64,000 nucleotides of DNA from Anaerocolumna chitinilytica (GTDB lineage Bacteria > Bacillota > Clostridia > Lachnospirales > Lachnospiraceae), in the NCBI RefSeq assembly GCF_014218355.1, contig NZ_AP023368.1:3838501-3902500 (forward strand). The letters are read 5' to 3'. The translations under genes were made by a program, and so were the position numbers. Positions 36,401 through 43,784 of the stretch are shown here, piece by piece. A model generated the notes under the pieces. The model made no database searches and was not told where the DNA came from. It saw nothing but the letters and a program-made list of their open reading frames with translations. Position 1 is the first letter of the stretch. Each line of letters begins with the position of its first letter.

Positions 36401-38926
36401 GAGATTAGAGTCATCTACAATTACATACATATAGTTTCCAATCTTCATGCCTTTTACTCCGCCGCCTTGCGCCGGTGTGTTTTCGGTCACTTGGGTATTG
36501 CTGTCACCAACGAGGCTAATCCCTATTCCATTGCCCTGAAGTCCCGGGTATGGACCCAACGGGTCTCCACCGTCACCGAATCCGCTTCCAATTTTTTCAG
36601 TTTTCTCATAGGTGGCAGGATCGTTGAAATCAATGAAAACAGCCGCTTGTTCATTCGTCTTTGCGGCTATAGTCAGGTTGAAGTTAACCTTAACAGGTGC
36701 TGCAGTACCTTTTGATATAGTCGCCGTAAGGGTCACATCTTTATCCTCAGCCGGGTCACGAGTTACCTTGCCTGTAGCAGGACTTATAATGCCCTCTGCC
36801 TCTGCCGCAACTGACCACTTGATAACAGTATCGTTCGCACCTGCTGTCGGCAGATTCAAATCCGTTCTCACCTCGGTCTGCAAGGTATTCATACCTCTGA
36901 TCGAGTCCCAGGTCAGTTTAGCCGCTGCATCCGCTACCGATTGACTGTCGTTAAGATACACTACTTTCACTCTTGTATGAGTTCCCACAAAAGGGTATTG
37001 TACATTTTTTGCGGCACGCGCAAATATGTAATATTCGTCTGTGCCGGTTTTTGTCAATAACGCGGTATAAATCCCTTCCTTCAATGCACCCGTTACCCAA
37101 TCACTTTCTGCAGGTGCACTGCCGGTGGTGTTTACTGCAAATTCCACAGCCTGACCATTAGAGGGAGCTGCTGCCGAAACAATAATGCCTGTTCCGTTGG
37201 TGGAAGCAATAGCAGGAACAGGTCTGACCGAAACATTACTGCTCTGAAAACGAGGGTTCTTTATATAAATATCCCCCTGTGGATTGGAAGCCCACTGCAT
37301 TTGCAGTCTTCCTGCCTCTGTCGTATCCAAATTAGCAGGATTGAAGTTATTCGAAGAATTTGATGTTGATAACTGGGCATAAACAGTTATCCATTCGTTG
37401 GCTTTTGCATTTCTGATGTCACTGACATTAAGGTTAAGCCGGGAATTGGTGTCAATGTTGTTACCGCCTACAGCCATTGCAAGCCAATTGTTGCCGCTCA
37501 AATTTAATAGATCAGCATGTGTAACATACATATCGAAGACAAAATATTGATTAGCGTAAGAAATCAAATCCTGATTGCCGCTGCTGCTGATAAAGCGGGT
37601 GTCCCAAATGCGTTCAGCGCCAGCACCTATTCTTCCCGCACCCAGCTTCAATGCGATGTTTCCGTCTGGTGCGGCTGTGACTGTTCCCTCATTTGAATTC
37701 GGGAAATATTCCGCTGTACAGGCGTCTTCAGCTGCCGGAGCAGCTTTCACCATCACAATAATATCTTTTGTCGCACTTGCACTGCCCTTGGTAACTGTTG
37801 CCGTAAGGGTTACTTGTTTTTCATTTTCCCTGTCAAATAAACGGTCTACAGTTCCTGAATTGTTTATGGCTGCCTGGTTGTTCGAAGACCATGATACATT
37901 TGTTGTACCTATAGCTGTCAGAAGAGAAAGCTGTGATTTTACATCATCCTTAGAAGTATTGGCACCTTTTATTGTATCCCATGTCAAAGACTCCGATGCT
38001 GCATCAACCAGTGCCTGATCACCAATTGTTGTAACAGTAATTCTCGAAGACGCACCTGTAAATGGATAGTCTAGACTTGCCGTCGCCCGGGTAAAGACAT
38101 AAAAGGTATCTGACAAAGGCAACTGGTCAAACGTATAGCTATAACTGCCACCTTTAATAATTCCTTCAGCCCAGCCAGAAGCAGGAACAGTTCCATCTTC
38201 GCTTATTGCAAATTCCACACTTTGTCCGGTAGCCGGAGCATTCGCTGTCGCTGTTTTCGTCGCTATATCAAATGAAGGAACCACTGACGGTGAAGCTGGA
38301 GTACCTAGAATACTTTTCTGTAAACGCGGATTTTTAATAAAAACACCAGTCGGCGGAACTGAGGTATCCCATTGCAGGTGCATTGCAAGTCTGGTCACCT
38401 GATCAAGCCAGGCATCATTAAAATTACCAGCTACAGTACTGGCAGAGGACAGTTTCACATAGACCGTTGCCCATGTACCTACTGCTGCATTCGTGACTCC
38501 GCTTAAATCAAGCTGGAGACGTGAATCTGTATTGAATTTATCACCGGAGGGGTTGCTGTCACTCACAATTACCAACCAGTTATTCCCTGTCATTTTTTTA
38601 AAATTTTCATTAGGAATATACATCTCGAAAACAAAATAACCATCTTTATAGGATGATAAATCTTTTTTGGGTGCCACACTGGGCGTGAAGAGATTATCCC
38701 AAGGCCCTCCGGCTTTTGATGTACCGGTGTTTAAACTCCACGCTGTTTGTCCGTCCGGTGCAGTGGCTAATGTCGCTGTGTTTCCGTCTGAACCCTCATT
38801 TACATTTAAAAGCTGTACAATCCCTTCCTCTGCTGCACCGGCTGCCATACTTGGATCAATCAAGGAAAAAAGCATTGATACCATAAGTAAGATTGCAGTT
38901 ATCCGTCTTTTTCTTTTCCGTATCAT
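30443..38926 (-). CDS. Giant secreted SLH-anchored multidomain beta-helix protein
   Basis: 2827 residues. A signal peptide (MIRKRKRR plus a hydrophobic core ending near residue 29-32) directs export. Residues about 35-395 and 400-755 are two copies of one cassette: a beta-sandwich CBM-like module (WDNLF/WDTRF ... NNWL ... IKNPRLQ), a short FnIII-like module and an atrophied bacterial Ig-like repeat marked LTWDxIKGxN. Another CBM-like module (757-935) and two more Ig-like repeats (to 1136) follow. Two Pectate_lyase_3-type beta-helix domains begin near 1157 (FNVLAFGA, GGGVVYIPAGTY) and 1650 (YGGGTVYLPGGRYRL). Then come a CBM9-like domain (2195-2380), a Pro/Thr linker (2443-2465), a stalk domain and two to three SLH motifs (2670-2827). 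A polysaccharide depolymerase held on the cell wall is inferred. AAGGAGGG precedes the ATG. Confidence 0.85.
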   Translation of the reverse strand: MIRKRKRRITAILLMVSMLFSLIDPSMAAGAAEEGIVQLLNVNEGSDGNTATLATAPDGQTAWSLNTGTSKAGGPWDNLFTPSVAPKKDLSSYKDGYFVFEMYIPNENFKKMTGNNWLVIVSDSNPSGDKFNTDSRLQLDLSGVTNAAVGTWATVYVKLSSASTVAGNFNDAWLDQVTRLAMHLQWDTSVPPTGVFIKNPRLQKSILGTPASPSVVPSFDIATKTATANAPATGQSVEFAISEDGTVPASGWAEGIIKGGSYSYTFDQLPLSDTFYVFTRATASLDYPFTGASSRITVTTIGDQALVDAASESLTWDTIKGANTSKDDVKSQLSLLTAIGTTNVSWSSNNQAAINNSGTVDRLFDRENEKQVTLTATVTKGSASATKDIIVMVKAAPAAEDACTAEYFPNSNEGTVTAAPDGNIALKLGAGRIGAGAERIWDTRFISSSGNQDLISYANQYFVFDMYVTHADLLNLSGNNWLAMAVGGNNIDTNSRLNLNVSDIRNAKANEWITVYAQLSTSNSSNNFNPANLDTTEAGRLQMQWASNPQGDIYIKNPRFQSSNVSVRPVPAIASTNGTGIIVSAAAPSNGQAVEFAVNTTGSAPAESDWVTGALKEGIYTALLTKTGTDEYYIFARAAKNVQYPFVGTHTRVKVVYLNDSQSVADAAAKLTWDSIRGMNTLQTEVRTDLNLPTAGANDTVIKWSVAAEAEGIISPATGKVTRDPAEDKDVTLTATISKGTAAPVKVNFNLTIAAKTNEQAAVFIDFNDPATYEKTEKIGSGFGDGGDPLGPYPGLQGNGIGISLVGDSNTQVTENTPAQGGGVKGMKIGNYMYVIVDDSNLKRTNKVELEVTYWRPSATNGISLQYNTIYAGNISGLEAYRSASIPATGSGSNWVTSKTTLSGANFAIGAQNQGAHIRFSTADAIIRSIRITEISPTNEEAVQLASDSLTWDAIKGTNAKQNLVETDLTLAKTGWYRTNINWTSTDDTVIDSDTGKVTRKELNANVTLKAIISKGSVQPAEKTFNIVVRGTGTGTDENAVDTTLSKLTWDSIKGVNASEANGGMSNVTTNLVLPSVGENMTDISWDTSDATLVTATGIIPTSRPDNGGVVKLTATVKRGPLANPVVKTKTFTLTIPDRYDYAKHIRKAIDYKNSKDGAISDFNVLAFGAKTEAMAEAEGLSDFCNREAFQAAIDAAYSDGGGVVYIPAGTYAFRTEIASTISVQNANGNKTYEYKQVLNLRAGVQLRGEWDNPDAADYDGKIDGTILAVYAGKNSPNYDTYVDSDAREAQTGGKKVANVSDRFIAMEQGTGVTNLSVWYPEQDITAKTRVEKRGEDGQKTGEYEIINGIPYPWTFFQREGNSATLDNVTLVNAWGGFISLPSEMHYVLNSNMTALYKGIVVHTCTDIGRIENVNINPKYWADSGLPGAPKPADAKAYTRLNAVGFMMHRSDWEYVSGLHVSGYKMGMWIGREPGGDEAPNAQFYGLKTEDCGTGIYVDNVNNFGLLFSNSQFAGDKAVEVGERFNASIQFNGVQFAGPIVSNARGGVISFEDCTFDKGGSSYALNFLNKGTALVTQSNFIQQNKHVKLAEGFGTFKSVNSGYNLNINTDNLAAHLDSLPLDIDRGGTNTVVQIVNDPGYLFDPIPKDVKTDIDLHPKAATDVVLRLDFPRSLTGNVPTADISARLQDALNYVKENYGGGTVYLPGGRYRLNNPVIIPEGVELRGTWDVQHHTQGGGTAIFTSYTGGSQGKDGASLIQLNANAGIRGLSIAQLNLNVSSTPTEIPFLVQGQGTGVYVINLTIPIGDKGIDLASYKTDRHYVDYLGGTLLRAGIWVGGGAVGGFIRNMQFNPHYALRRPAGQGYPEPSGDLYAYVQGNCSALKFADVEDETIFNNFVYGSVYGIHFLKRDLGNGQYAYPGKITMIGHGSDGCTYALYVEDADEKTKIMAINSELVNTNISTQPDRAYVRMGDAAGTAKIDANSELVLYNSAFWGSPTTAGALVNKGIVRFQQANFTQLPGNNPGIDVYGGKAYVFSSYFQPTKNGQNNNVYAMLRDEGTSIELSNNYYSSSLMTKAPDSNPYGIYGADLMAAPFVFNFNKTDVGYKLEFKYNVVGKKSAPGKMTISSPSKYAGIFSPIAFDALATGQSVTVDLPKYVAGLITFEIRLDNGMAYTYTTKIDEAYAEKVSSNDGNNPAKNSSTPAFVMDTKDYVTMGTVDGPQDLSAEARYAWDDQNLYAYITVSDDVHNNSQTGGDIWKEDCLQFGVDLTNPATNSNTRNELGFALNNAGKTVVYAWARPTGNSAPTAPITDIKAKITRDEKAKTTTYDLTIPFNTVMKEPSAAIGKGRIGVSIMLNESDSPAESDGGRSTFEVESGQLKNSTLFTNLYLMKKGEYSEIIETAARAAVKKALETKTSADIAVARNYVSIMTEGQAKNELAALLGPVDSTPPTTPPTTPTTTPIPAPIPVITYNEDLSTVSTEVTATGETARVDAATIAALCSNAVQKKAKVIELNVNAPDGVKEVKVEFNRDAFKQLASSSKAGVKIDAKIASVAFDDKAVDSISSAATSGDIIVAVKEVDKSTLTAAARSKIGNHPVYNFTVTAGNKIISAFGSGKAECRIPYTLKSGENKNSIVVYYIDNSGKLITVNGKYDEATGTVKFTVKHFSNYAIAYNKVNINDIDSNNSYYNAAEYLSARGVMNVTNGKFSPGKKLSKADFVMVVMKAYGIIPDTKITNNFSDAGNKYYSSYLATARRLGFIKGSSNNTFQPEAVITKKEMLVIINRVLKYQGEAAIGNPEILSAHGKKLNDKSSITRGDAAKLLYGLLTK

Positions 38927-39006
38927 AAATTACCCTCCTTAAAAATATTTTTGAAACATATTTGATTGGGAGCATCCTTAACCATCCCAACTCCTCCGCT
39001 ATACCA

Positions 39007-39035
39007 TATATATCATATGACGTTTGATATGTCAA
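39007..39035 (-). promoter_or_regulatory. Promoter of the giant SLH gene with shared operator
   Basis: The minus strand reads TTGACA, a 17-base spacer and TATATA about 80 bases before the ATG. The palindrome CATATGACGTTTGATATG at 39014-39031 has the same position in the promoter as the one before the ABC operon, and the flanks also match (TCATATGA ... TGATATGTCAAT). The divergent GntR/LacI regulator probably controls both. Confidence 0.75.
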
Positions 39036-39124
39036 TCTGTTTTTATTAATTTTATATATATTTAAATGTTTATATTAGTATTTATTCAGCATTTTACCTT
39101 ATTTTTAGCCATATTATGGGCTTA

Positions 39125-39162
39125 GTTTGATGTATCATATTAAAATTGACTATATATCAAAC
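39125..39162. repeat. Inverted repeat upstream of the giant gene promoter
   Basis: GTTTGATGTAT and ATATATCAAAC form 11-base arms with one mismatch around 16 bases. The element lies about 90 bases upstream of the giant gene -35. It contains TTTGAT/ATCAAA half-sites similar to one flank of the operator, so it could be an auxiliary regulatory site. Nothing else is seen in this 343-base gap apart from the promoter and the ytfJ terminator. Confidence 0.4.
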
Positions 39163-39206
39163 AGAGTAAAGTATTAAATATGTATTTTGACAAGGATTAT
39201 GTGAGT

Positions 39207-39243
39207 AAAAAAAAGCAGCTGCCCCATAAATCGGGACAACTGC
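39207..39243 (-). terminator. Terminator of ytfI-ytfJ
   Basis: The stem GCAGCTGCCCC / GGGACAACTGC (G-U pairs included) has a seven-base loop and is followed on the minus strand by a run of eight T. It lies 27 bases beyond the ytfJ stop. Confidence 0.85.
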
Positions 39244-39269
39244 CTCTCAGGCTGTCTATTGTTATTCAT

Positions 39270-39686
39270 TTACTCTACGTGACTTGATTGTCTCTTTAAG
39301 GCTTCCTCCACCTTATCAGACACATCTTCCGGCTTCTCTGTCTTATCCTTATCTTTTTTGAACTTATTTATGACATCCGGTACCATATCCAGAATCTTAG
39401 TTACACTGTCCTGGTTCTTTACATTTACCAGGCGGGCAGATCCATTTTGAATCACCAGTACTGCACTGGGAGTTATCTTACCTCCCATACCTCCGCCGGC
39501 ATTATTTATCGTATTGTCCTTTGCAAACGCACCTGCGGCTACGCCAAAGCTTACATCAACCAAAGGCAGAATGACCGTACCATCTTCAAACTTTACAGCA
39601 TCGCCAACTACTGTTTTCGTAGTAATAAAACTGTCCATACCCTTAAATAATGACTCTACAGTGTTATTAAAATTATTATCCGCCAT
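39270..39686 (-). CDS. ytfJ: Sporulation protein YtfJ (GerW family)
   Basis: A 138-residue soluble protein with the GerW/YtfJ core (GTVILPLVDVSFGVAAGAF, GGGMGGKITPSAVLVI). In Bacillus it is made in the forespore and is needed for normal germination. The Lys/Glu-rich tail is variable. AAGGAGG precedes the ATG, which overlaps the stop of the DUF2953 gene upstream. The pair ytfI (DUF2953)-ytfJ is conserved in spore formers. A strong terminator follows. Confidence 0.93.
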   Translation of the reverse strand: MADNNFNNTVESLFKGMDSFITTKTVVGDAVKFEDGTVILPLVDVSFGVAAGAFAKDNTINNAGGGMGGKITPSAVLVIQNGSARLVNVKNQDSVTKILDMVPDVINKFKKDKDKTEKPEDVSDKVEEALKRQSSHVE

Positions 39687-40861
39687 TAGAACTCCTCCTT
39701 CAATGTTTGAAAGTTTTTAATCAGATTCTTAATATCCCGGTTAAGTATTAATTTAACTCCTATTATAAGAAAAATGAATGTCTGAATTCTTCCTCTGCAA
39801 TAAAAATTACCCTTTATTACTTCTTCTTCAAAATCCGGGATTATCTGAACCGAATTTTTGTATAATCCCATAAAGGCTGCCGCCACACCAAGAATCTGTC
39901 CGGTTGAACAAGGGTCTCCGGTACCAAACTCAATATAAGCCTGCACTTTTTTTGGTCTTACATGCCTTAATATTCCTTTTATACTGCGAAAACCATATTG
40001 AAATCCAAGTTTATTCTTATCATCCTGGAAGAACAATCGAATCAACTGATATTTACTGTAAAGTTTAGATACATTAGAGGTCAAACCTTCTATTTTTTCT
40101 TTTAAGTTAGAAACAAAAGCCTTCATTTTACCCCAGAAATTTCTGATGGAATCTCCAGCCTTACGAATAAAATGAAAGAGCCCTTTTTTCTTTTCTATAG
40201 GTTCTTCAGCCTTTGTTGAACTTTCAGTAGCTTTCGAAATGTCAAGTTCTCCAATTACTTCACTTTTCACTTGAATCTCAGTTTTTACCTGCTGTTCTAT
40301 AGTTGTACTATTACTTCCTTCTTCTAGGCCCGGCACTGCTTCTGCCTCAGATTTCGCAATTCTGGCTGTCTCTGTTCTTTCATTTGTTACAGACTTTTCT
40401 TCAACCTGAACCTTCTTACTGTCTACGCTGGCAGGTTCTGCCGTTAATACTGATACTTTGTTCTCTTGGGCTTGTTCCTTGGATTTTCTGCGTTTCTTAC
40501 CTCTTCCTGCAAACAATCCTTTTTTTTCTTCTGAATCTTCTTTTACTTTTGAACTATCAAATATTATTCTTCCAAAAATCTTTAATCTCATTCGGAAATT
40601 TGTACTTCCGTCTGTTTCTTCGTAAGACGTCTCCGATTCGGAAGCTGCTACACTATCATTACCATATTCAGCTGTAAAACTTATTATCCGTAAAAGCCAG
40701 GTAATTTTTGCCGAAGCTTCAAAAGCCTCTTCATATTCTGCCTTCAACTTGTACCGAATGGGTGCAAACAATACTATTAATAAGAGTGCTATCAGTAATC
40801 CCAAGACAGAAGCAAGAATTATCCCTATTATTTTTAAAACCAGTAAGACAATATGGATCAT
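39686..40861 (-). CDS. DUF2953 protein (YtfI-like) with long charged insert
   Basis: 391 residues. An N-terminal membrane segment (IIGIILASVLGLLIALLLIVLFAPIRYKLKAEYE) is followed by a soluble region with a long Glu/Lys/Ser-rich low-complexity stretch (residues about 85-225). The conserved DUF2953 part lies at the C-terminus (LGFQYGFRSIKGILRHVRPKKVQAYIEFGTGDPCSTGQILG). Bacillus YtfI is about 230 residues, so the insert makes this one unusually long. AGGAGG lies 12 bases before the ATG, a rather wide spacing. It is coupled to ytfJ and is probably involved in sporulation; the molecular role is unknown. Confidence 0.85.
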   Translation of the reverse strand: MIHIVLLVLKIIGIILASVLGLLIALLLIVLFAPIRYKLKAEYEEAFEASAKITWLLRIISFTAEYGNDSVAASESETSYEETDGSTNFRMRLKIFGRIIFDSSKVKEDSEEKKGLFAGRGKKRRKSKEQAQENKVSVLTAEPASVDSKKVQVEEKSVTNERTETARIAKSEAEAVPGLEEGSNSTTIEQQVKTEIQVKSEVIGELDISKATESSTKAEEPIEKKKGLFHFIRKAGDSIRNFWGKMKAFVSNLKEKIEGLTSNVSKLYSKYQLIRLFFQDDKNKLGFQYGFRSIKGILRHVRPKKVQAYIEFGTGDPCSTGQILGVAAAFMGLYKNSVQIIPDFEEEVIKGNFYCRGRIQTFIFLIIGVKLILNRDIKNLIKNFQTLKEEF

Positions 40862-40906
40862 ATATTCCCGGATCCTCCTGTGAAAAAACTCATAAACACT
40901 TTACAT

Positions 40907-41212
40907 TTAAAAATATTCCCTAACCAAAAAGCCTTCTGTTTCTCTATACATATCTTCTATCATTTTACGAACCAACTCCAAAGCTTCACTTTTCGAGCCT
41001 GCCAGACCGATAACATAAATTTCTTGTTTTTGATAATAGGAGAAACTAAGCTCATTGGCATTTATAATATCCAACAGATTACCCGGATTAACGGCATAAG
41101 TGATGCAAAAGACAGAAAAGGCTAATTTATTAGCTTCAACAGCTCTCATAACCTTTGTTTTTCTGCCCTTTATGCTATCTCCCAAATAAAGCTTGTCTGC
41201 CCACTTTATCAT
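40907..41212 (-). CDS. Uncharacterised 101-residue protein
   Basis: A small soluble protein (IKWADKLYLGDSIKGRKTKVMRAVEANKL ... FLVREYF) with no family recognised. AAAGGGG precedes the chosen ATG. The frame could extend 31 codons further, but that would begin at a TATAAT-proximal position where transcription likely starts, so the shorter form is preferred. It is followed by the ytfI-ytfJ pair after 45 bases and may share its transcript. The content is mixed alpha/beta with no membrane segment. Confidence 0.65.
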   Translation of the reverse strand: MIKWADKLYLGDSIKGRKTKVMRAVEANKLAFSVFCITYAVNPGNLLDIINANELSFSYYQKQEIYVIGLAGSKSEALELVRKMIEDMYRETEGFLVREYF

Positions 41213-41294
41213 AATGACCCCTTTCGTGAATATGAAATCCTGGATTTGATATTCCTGATTGGCTTTTATTGGAATAATTCGCCTAACGTGTACA

Positions 41295-41303
41295 TTATAC
41301 CAC
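41295..41303 (-). promoter_or_regulatory. Extended -10 promoter before the 101-residue protein gene
   Basis: The minus strand reads TGGTATAAT, an extended -10 element, about 85 bases before the chosen start. No good -35 is seen. Confidence 0.45.
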
Positions 41304-41325
41304 ACATAGAATAGAAAAATACAGA

Positions 41326-42777
41326 CTAATTCTCAAAAAAAGACTGTACAATACGAATACAGGCGGTTTTTTCCGCTTTATCCTGGCACTGGTCCAAACT
41401 GCTTTCAATAAAATCTTTTATTTCTGATTGATTTTTAAAGAAAACCGGTAACTTACTTAGAGTATTTGCCATAACAGCACGTGTGACAGCTCTTTCATTT
41501 TGTGAAAATAAGCCGGCAAGTTCGCTAAGTACTTCCTCCTGTGCTTTTATGATGTCATCTTCTCCTACCATATCTTTTGATTCCAGTTTATCAAGATCAA
41601 CAAATAAACTGCTGGAGAGGAGCTTTTCCGATAACAACACACTGTTAAATACCGAACCTAACATAAGGCTGTCTATTAAATCCCTATAACGGCCTTTGAT
41701 TTCAGGAAGGTACGCTTCCATCTTGCTTACCTCTTCGATTAGAATTTCCTGCTTTCCTTCCGTGTAGGACATCTTCTCTTCAACTTTTTTATCAAGGGGC
41801 AGAAGTTCTCCCTTAAGAAAACCTGTATTTATCTCGCTGATAATTTCTCTTAACTTATCCATATCCTGAGGGAGAATCAGGTATTTCATTTCTCCTTTCA
41901 GATTCTCCAGCTTATATCCGCCTTCCATATAGATATAAGGTGAGGATAAGAGCATTACATACATATTGTTTATGCATTCCTGCAAACCAAAATAAAAGTC
42001 CACTCTTGTATTTATATAAACAGAGGAAACCTCTAAAAGTTTTGTAAGTTCCTCATAACGATCCTGGGATATATCTTTATAATTCTCTTTACTAAATTCC
42101 TCTCTAAGGTTTAATAAATAAGGGTAACTCTTCATTTCTTCCGTATCATATAACATAGAGCAGGTTCTTATCATATACAAAAAGCTTTCCAGAGAACTCA
42201 TATCCCCATCTTTATAAAGAGAGAGGCTGCTCTTTAACAGTTCAAAATATTTCTGTTTCGTCATTCTGATTGGAAGCTGACCAAGTACTTCTTTGATTTT
42301 ACTATTTACCACCACATTATCCTGTGTATCGAAGATATAGGCAAGTGCTTTTTGTATGAATACCTCCTCCGAAAGTTCTTCCATCTCTTCTTTAAAACGG
42401 TATTCAATACGGTTCAATACATATTCATACACCTGGAAAACATCTGTATATGCAGTAAGGACTTGCATCTTTTTAATGCAGTTATTACGAAGAGTATTTA
42501 ATTTAGCGATTCCTTCTTCCGTCTTTCTTCCGGCTTCACCATCCAGAAAATACTCCTTTAACAGCCTATTGAATTCCATCAGAAGTTCCTCTTCTTCAAA
42601 TCCACTGGGAAAGGTCTCTGTAAAATACTCATAAAATGTATAGTAATGTATCGTAAACTTAATCTCTGCATACTGACTGTATAAGTTAATCAGTTGGTTT
42701 ATAAAGACCGGCAGGTTCTTCTCAAGTTCTTTTCCCTTTTCTATGTCAGCACATACCGCCCTTAAATGCTTATTCAT
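41326..42777 (-). CDS. Uncharacterised 483-residue helical protein
   Basis: An acidic, leucine-rich protein, almost certainly all alpha-helical, with no signal peptide, membrane segment or recognised motif. Acidic clusters such as KEEMEELSEE, and the general pattern, resemble uncharacterised Lachnospiraceae proteins. AGGAGG precedes the ATG by ten bases. It begins 15 bases after the esterase stop, so the two are probably one transcript. The function is unknown and none is proposed. Confidence 0.65.
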   Translation of the reverse strand: MNKHLRAVCADIEKGKELEKNLPVFINQLINLYSQYAEIKFTIHYYTFYEYFTETFPSGFEEEELLMEFNRLLKEYFLDGEAGRKTEEGIAKLNTLRNNCIKKMQVLTAYTDVFQVYEYVLNRIEYRFKEEMEELSEEVFIQKALAYIFDTQDNVVVNSKIKEVLGQLPIRMTKQKYFELLKSSLSLYKDGDMSSLESFLYMIRTCSMLYDTEEMKSYPYLLNLREEFSKENYKDISQDRYEELTKLLEVSSVYINTRVDFYFGLQECINNMYVMLLSSPYIYMEGGYKLENLKGEMKYLILPQDMDKLREIISEINTGFLKGELLPLDKKVEEKMSYTEGKQEILIEEVSKMEAYLPEIKGRYRDLIDSLMLGSVFNSVLLSEKLLSSSLFVDLDKLESKDMVGEDDIIKAQEEVLSELAGLFSQNERAVTRAVMANTLSKLPVFFKNQSEIKDFIESSLDQCQDKAEKTACIRIVQSFFEN

Positions 42778-42791
42778 AACAATAGTTCCTC

Positions 42792-43592
42792 CTAAAGTCC
42801 GCTATTTCTGTTTTTCATAATCCAATCTAAAACACTTTGAATCTTCTCATCCCAGTACTTCCACTGATGATCTCCCGGTGATTCTTCATAGGTCAGGTCG
42901 TATCCTAGCTTTGTAAGGTGCTCTTTCATGTCTACATTCTGCTCATATAGGAAATCTTCCGTACCGCACCACATATAAAGCTTCGGAAGTGGTTTACCGG
43001 ATTCTTTTAATCTGACAGCCTCTGCAAATAAATCATTACTGCTGTTAACCACCATATCAGCAGGACCAAAGATACTCTGCCAATAATGTTTGCCATCTTC
43101 ATCATCTAGAGATTTTCCAATTTCTCTGACATCCATTGCGCCGGAAAGAGAGGCCGCCATACCAAAAGTCTCTGAAGCAGAAAGTCCAAGTTTTAACGCA
43201 CCATAACCACCCATGGACAATCCCGCTGCATATGTATCTTCTCTTCTATCAGACAGATTCGCAAAAAAAGACCGGCAGATTTCCGGCAGCTCCTTTGATA
43301 TAAAAGTCCAGTAACGGTTGCCCCAGGCCATATCTGTATACCAGCCAAGATGGGTGGTAGGCATAACAACAGCTATCCCTAAGTCGCTGACATAACGTTC
43401 TATTGAAGTTCTTCTCTGCCAGATAGTATGGTCATCACTCATTCCGTGAAGAAGATAAAGAGTAGGAATCTTGCCTTGTACCCCTTTTTCCTCCATACCA
43501 ATCTGCCCGTTTGTCTGCTGGGGTAGAATTACATCCATCTGCATACTCATACCTAATACACCTGAAAAAAAATCAACATGTAATAAAGCCAT
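42792..43592 (-). CDS. Alpha/beta-hydrolase esterase (EstA / tributyrin esterase family)
   Basis: A 266-residue cytoplasmic esterase of the S-formylglutathione hydrolase/EstA group. The nucleophile elbow GLSMGGYGALKLG (Ser near residue 123), an acidic residue in WCGTEDFLYEQN and the catalytic His in SPGDHQWKYWD form a full triad. The LLHGMSDDHTIWQR segment near the N-terminus shapes the oxyanion hole. GGAGG lies between an upstream ATG and the one chosen (MALLHVDFFSG). Natural substrates are likely short acyl or acetylated-sugar esters; this is inferred. Confidence 0.9.
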   Translation of the reverse strand: MALLHVDFFSGVLGMSMQMDVILPQQTNGQIGMEEKGVQGKIPTLYLLHGMSDDHTIWQRRTSIERYVSDLGIAVVMPTTHLGWYTDMAWGNRYWTFISKELPEICRSFFANLSDRREDTYAAGLSMGGYGALKLGLSASETFGMAASLSGAMDVREIGKSLDDEDGKHYWQSIFGPADMVVNSSNDLFAEAVRLKESGKPLPKLYMWCGTEDFLYEQNVDMKEHLTKLGYDLTYEESPGDHQWKYWDEKIQSVLDWIMKNRNSGL

Positions 43593-43686
43593 AAAATCCT
43601 CCATTTTCTGCCCTTTGGCAGTTCAAATTTTAAGAGCAATCCCACTCTGAGATTTTGCTCATGTTATCTACAATCTTACTATGAAA

Positions 43687-43725
43687 ACAGACAGATATGT
43701 TTGTCACCACCTCATATCTGCCTGT
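43687..43725 (-). terminator. Stem-loop, likely terminator of the rhomboid-like gene transcript
   Basis: The arms ACAGACAGATATG and CATATCTGCCTGT (one mismatch) surround a 13-base loop, with GTTTT following on the minus strand. TCTTCTTTTT follows on the plus strand, so it can work in both directions. Confidence 0.55.
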
Positions 43726-43784
43726 TCTTCTTTTTAAAGTATAAAATGAATGAACATCAAAATCTCTGTTTCAATATGCTTACA

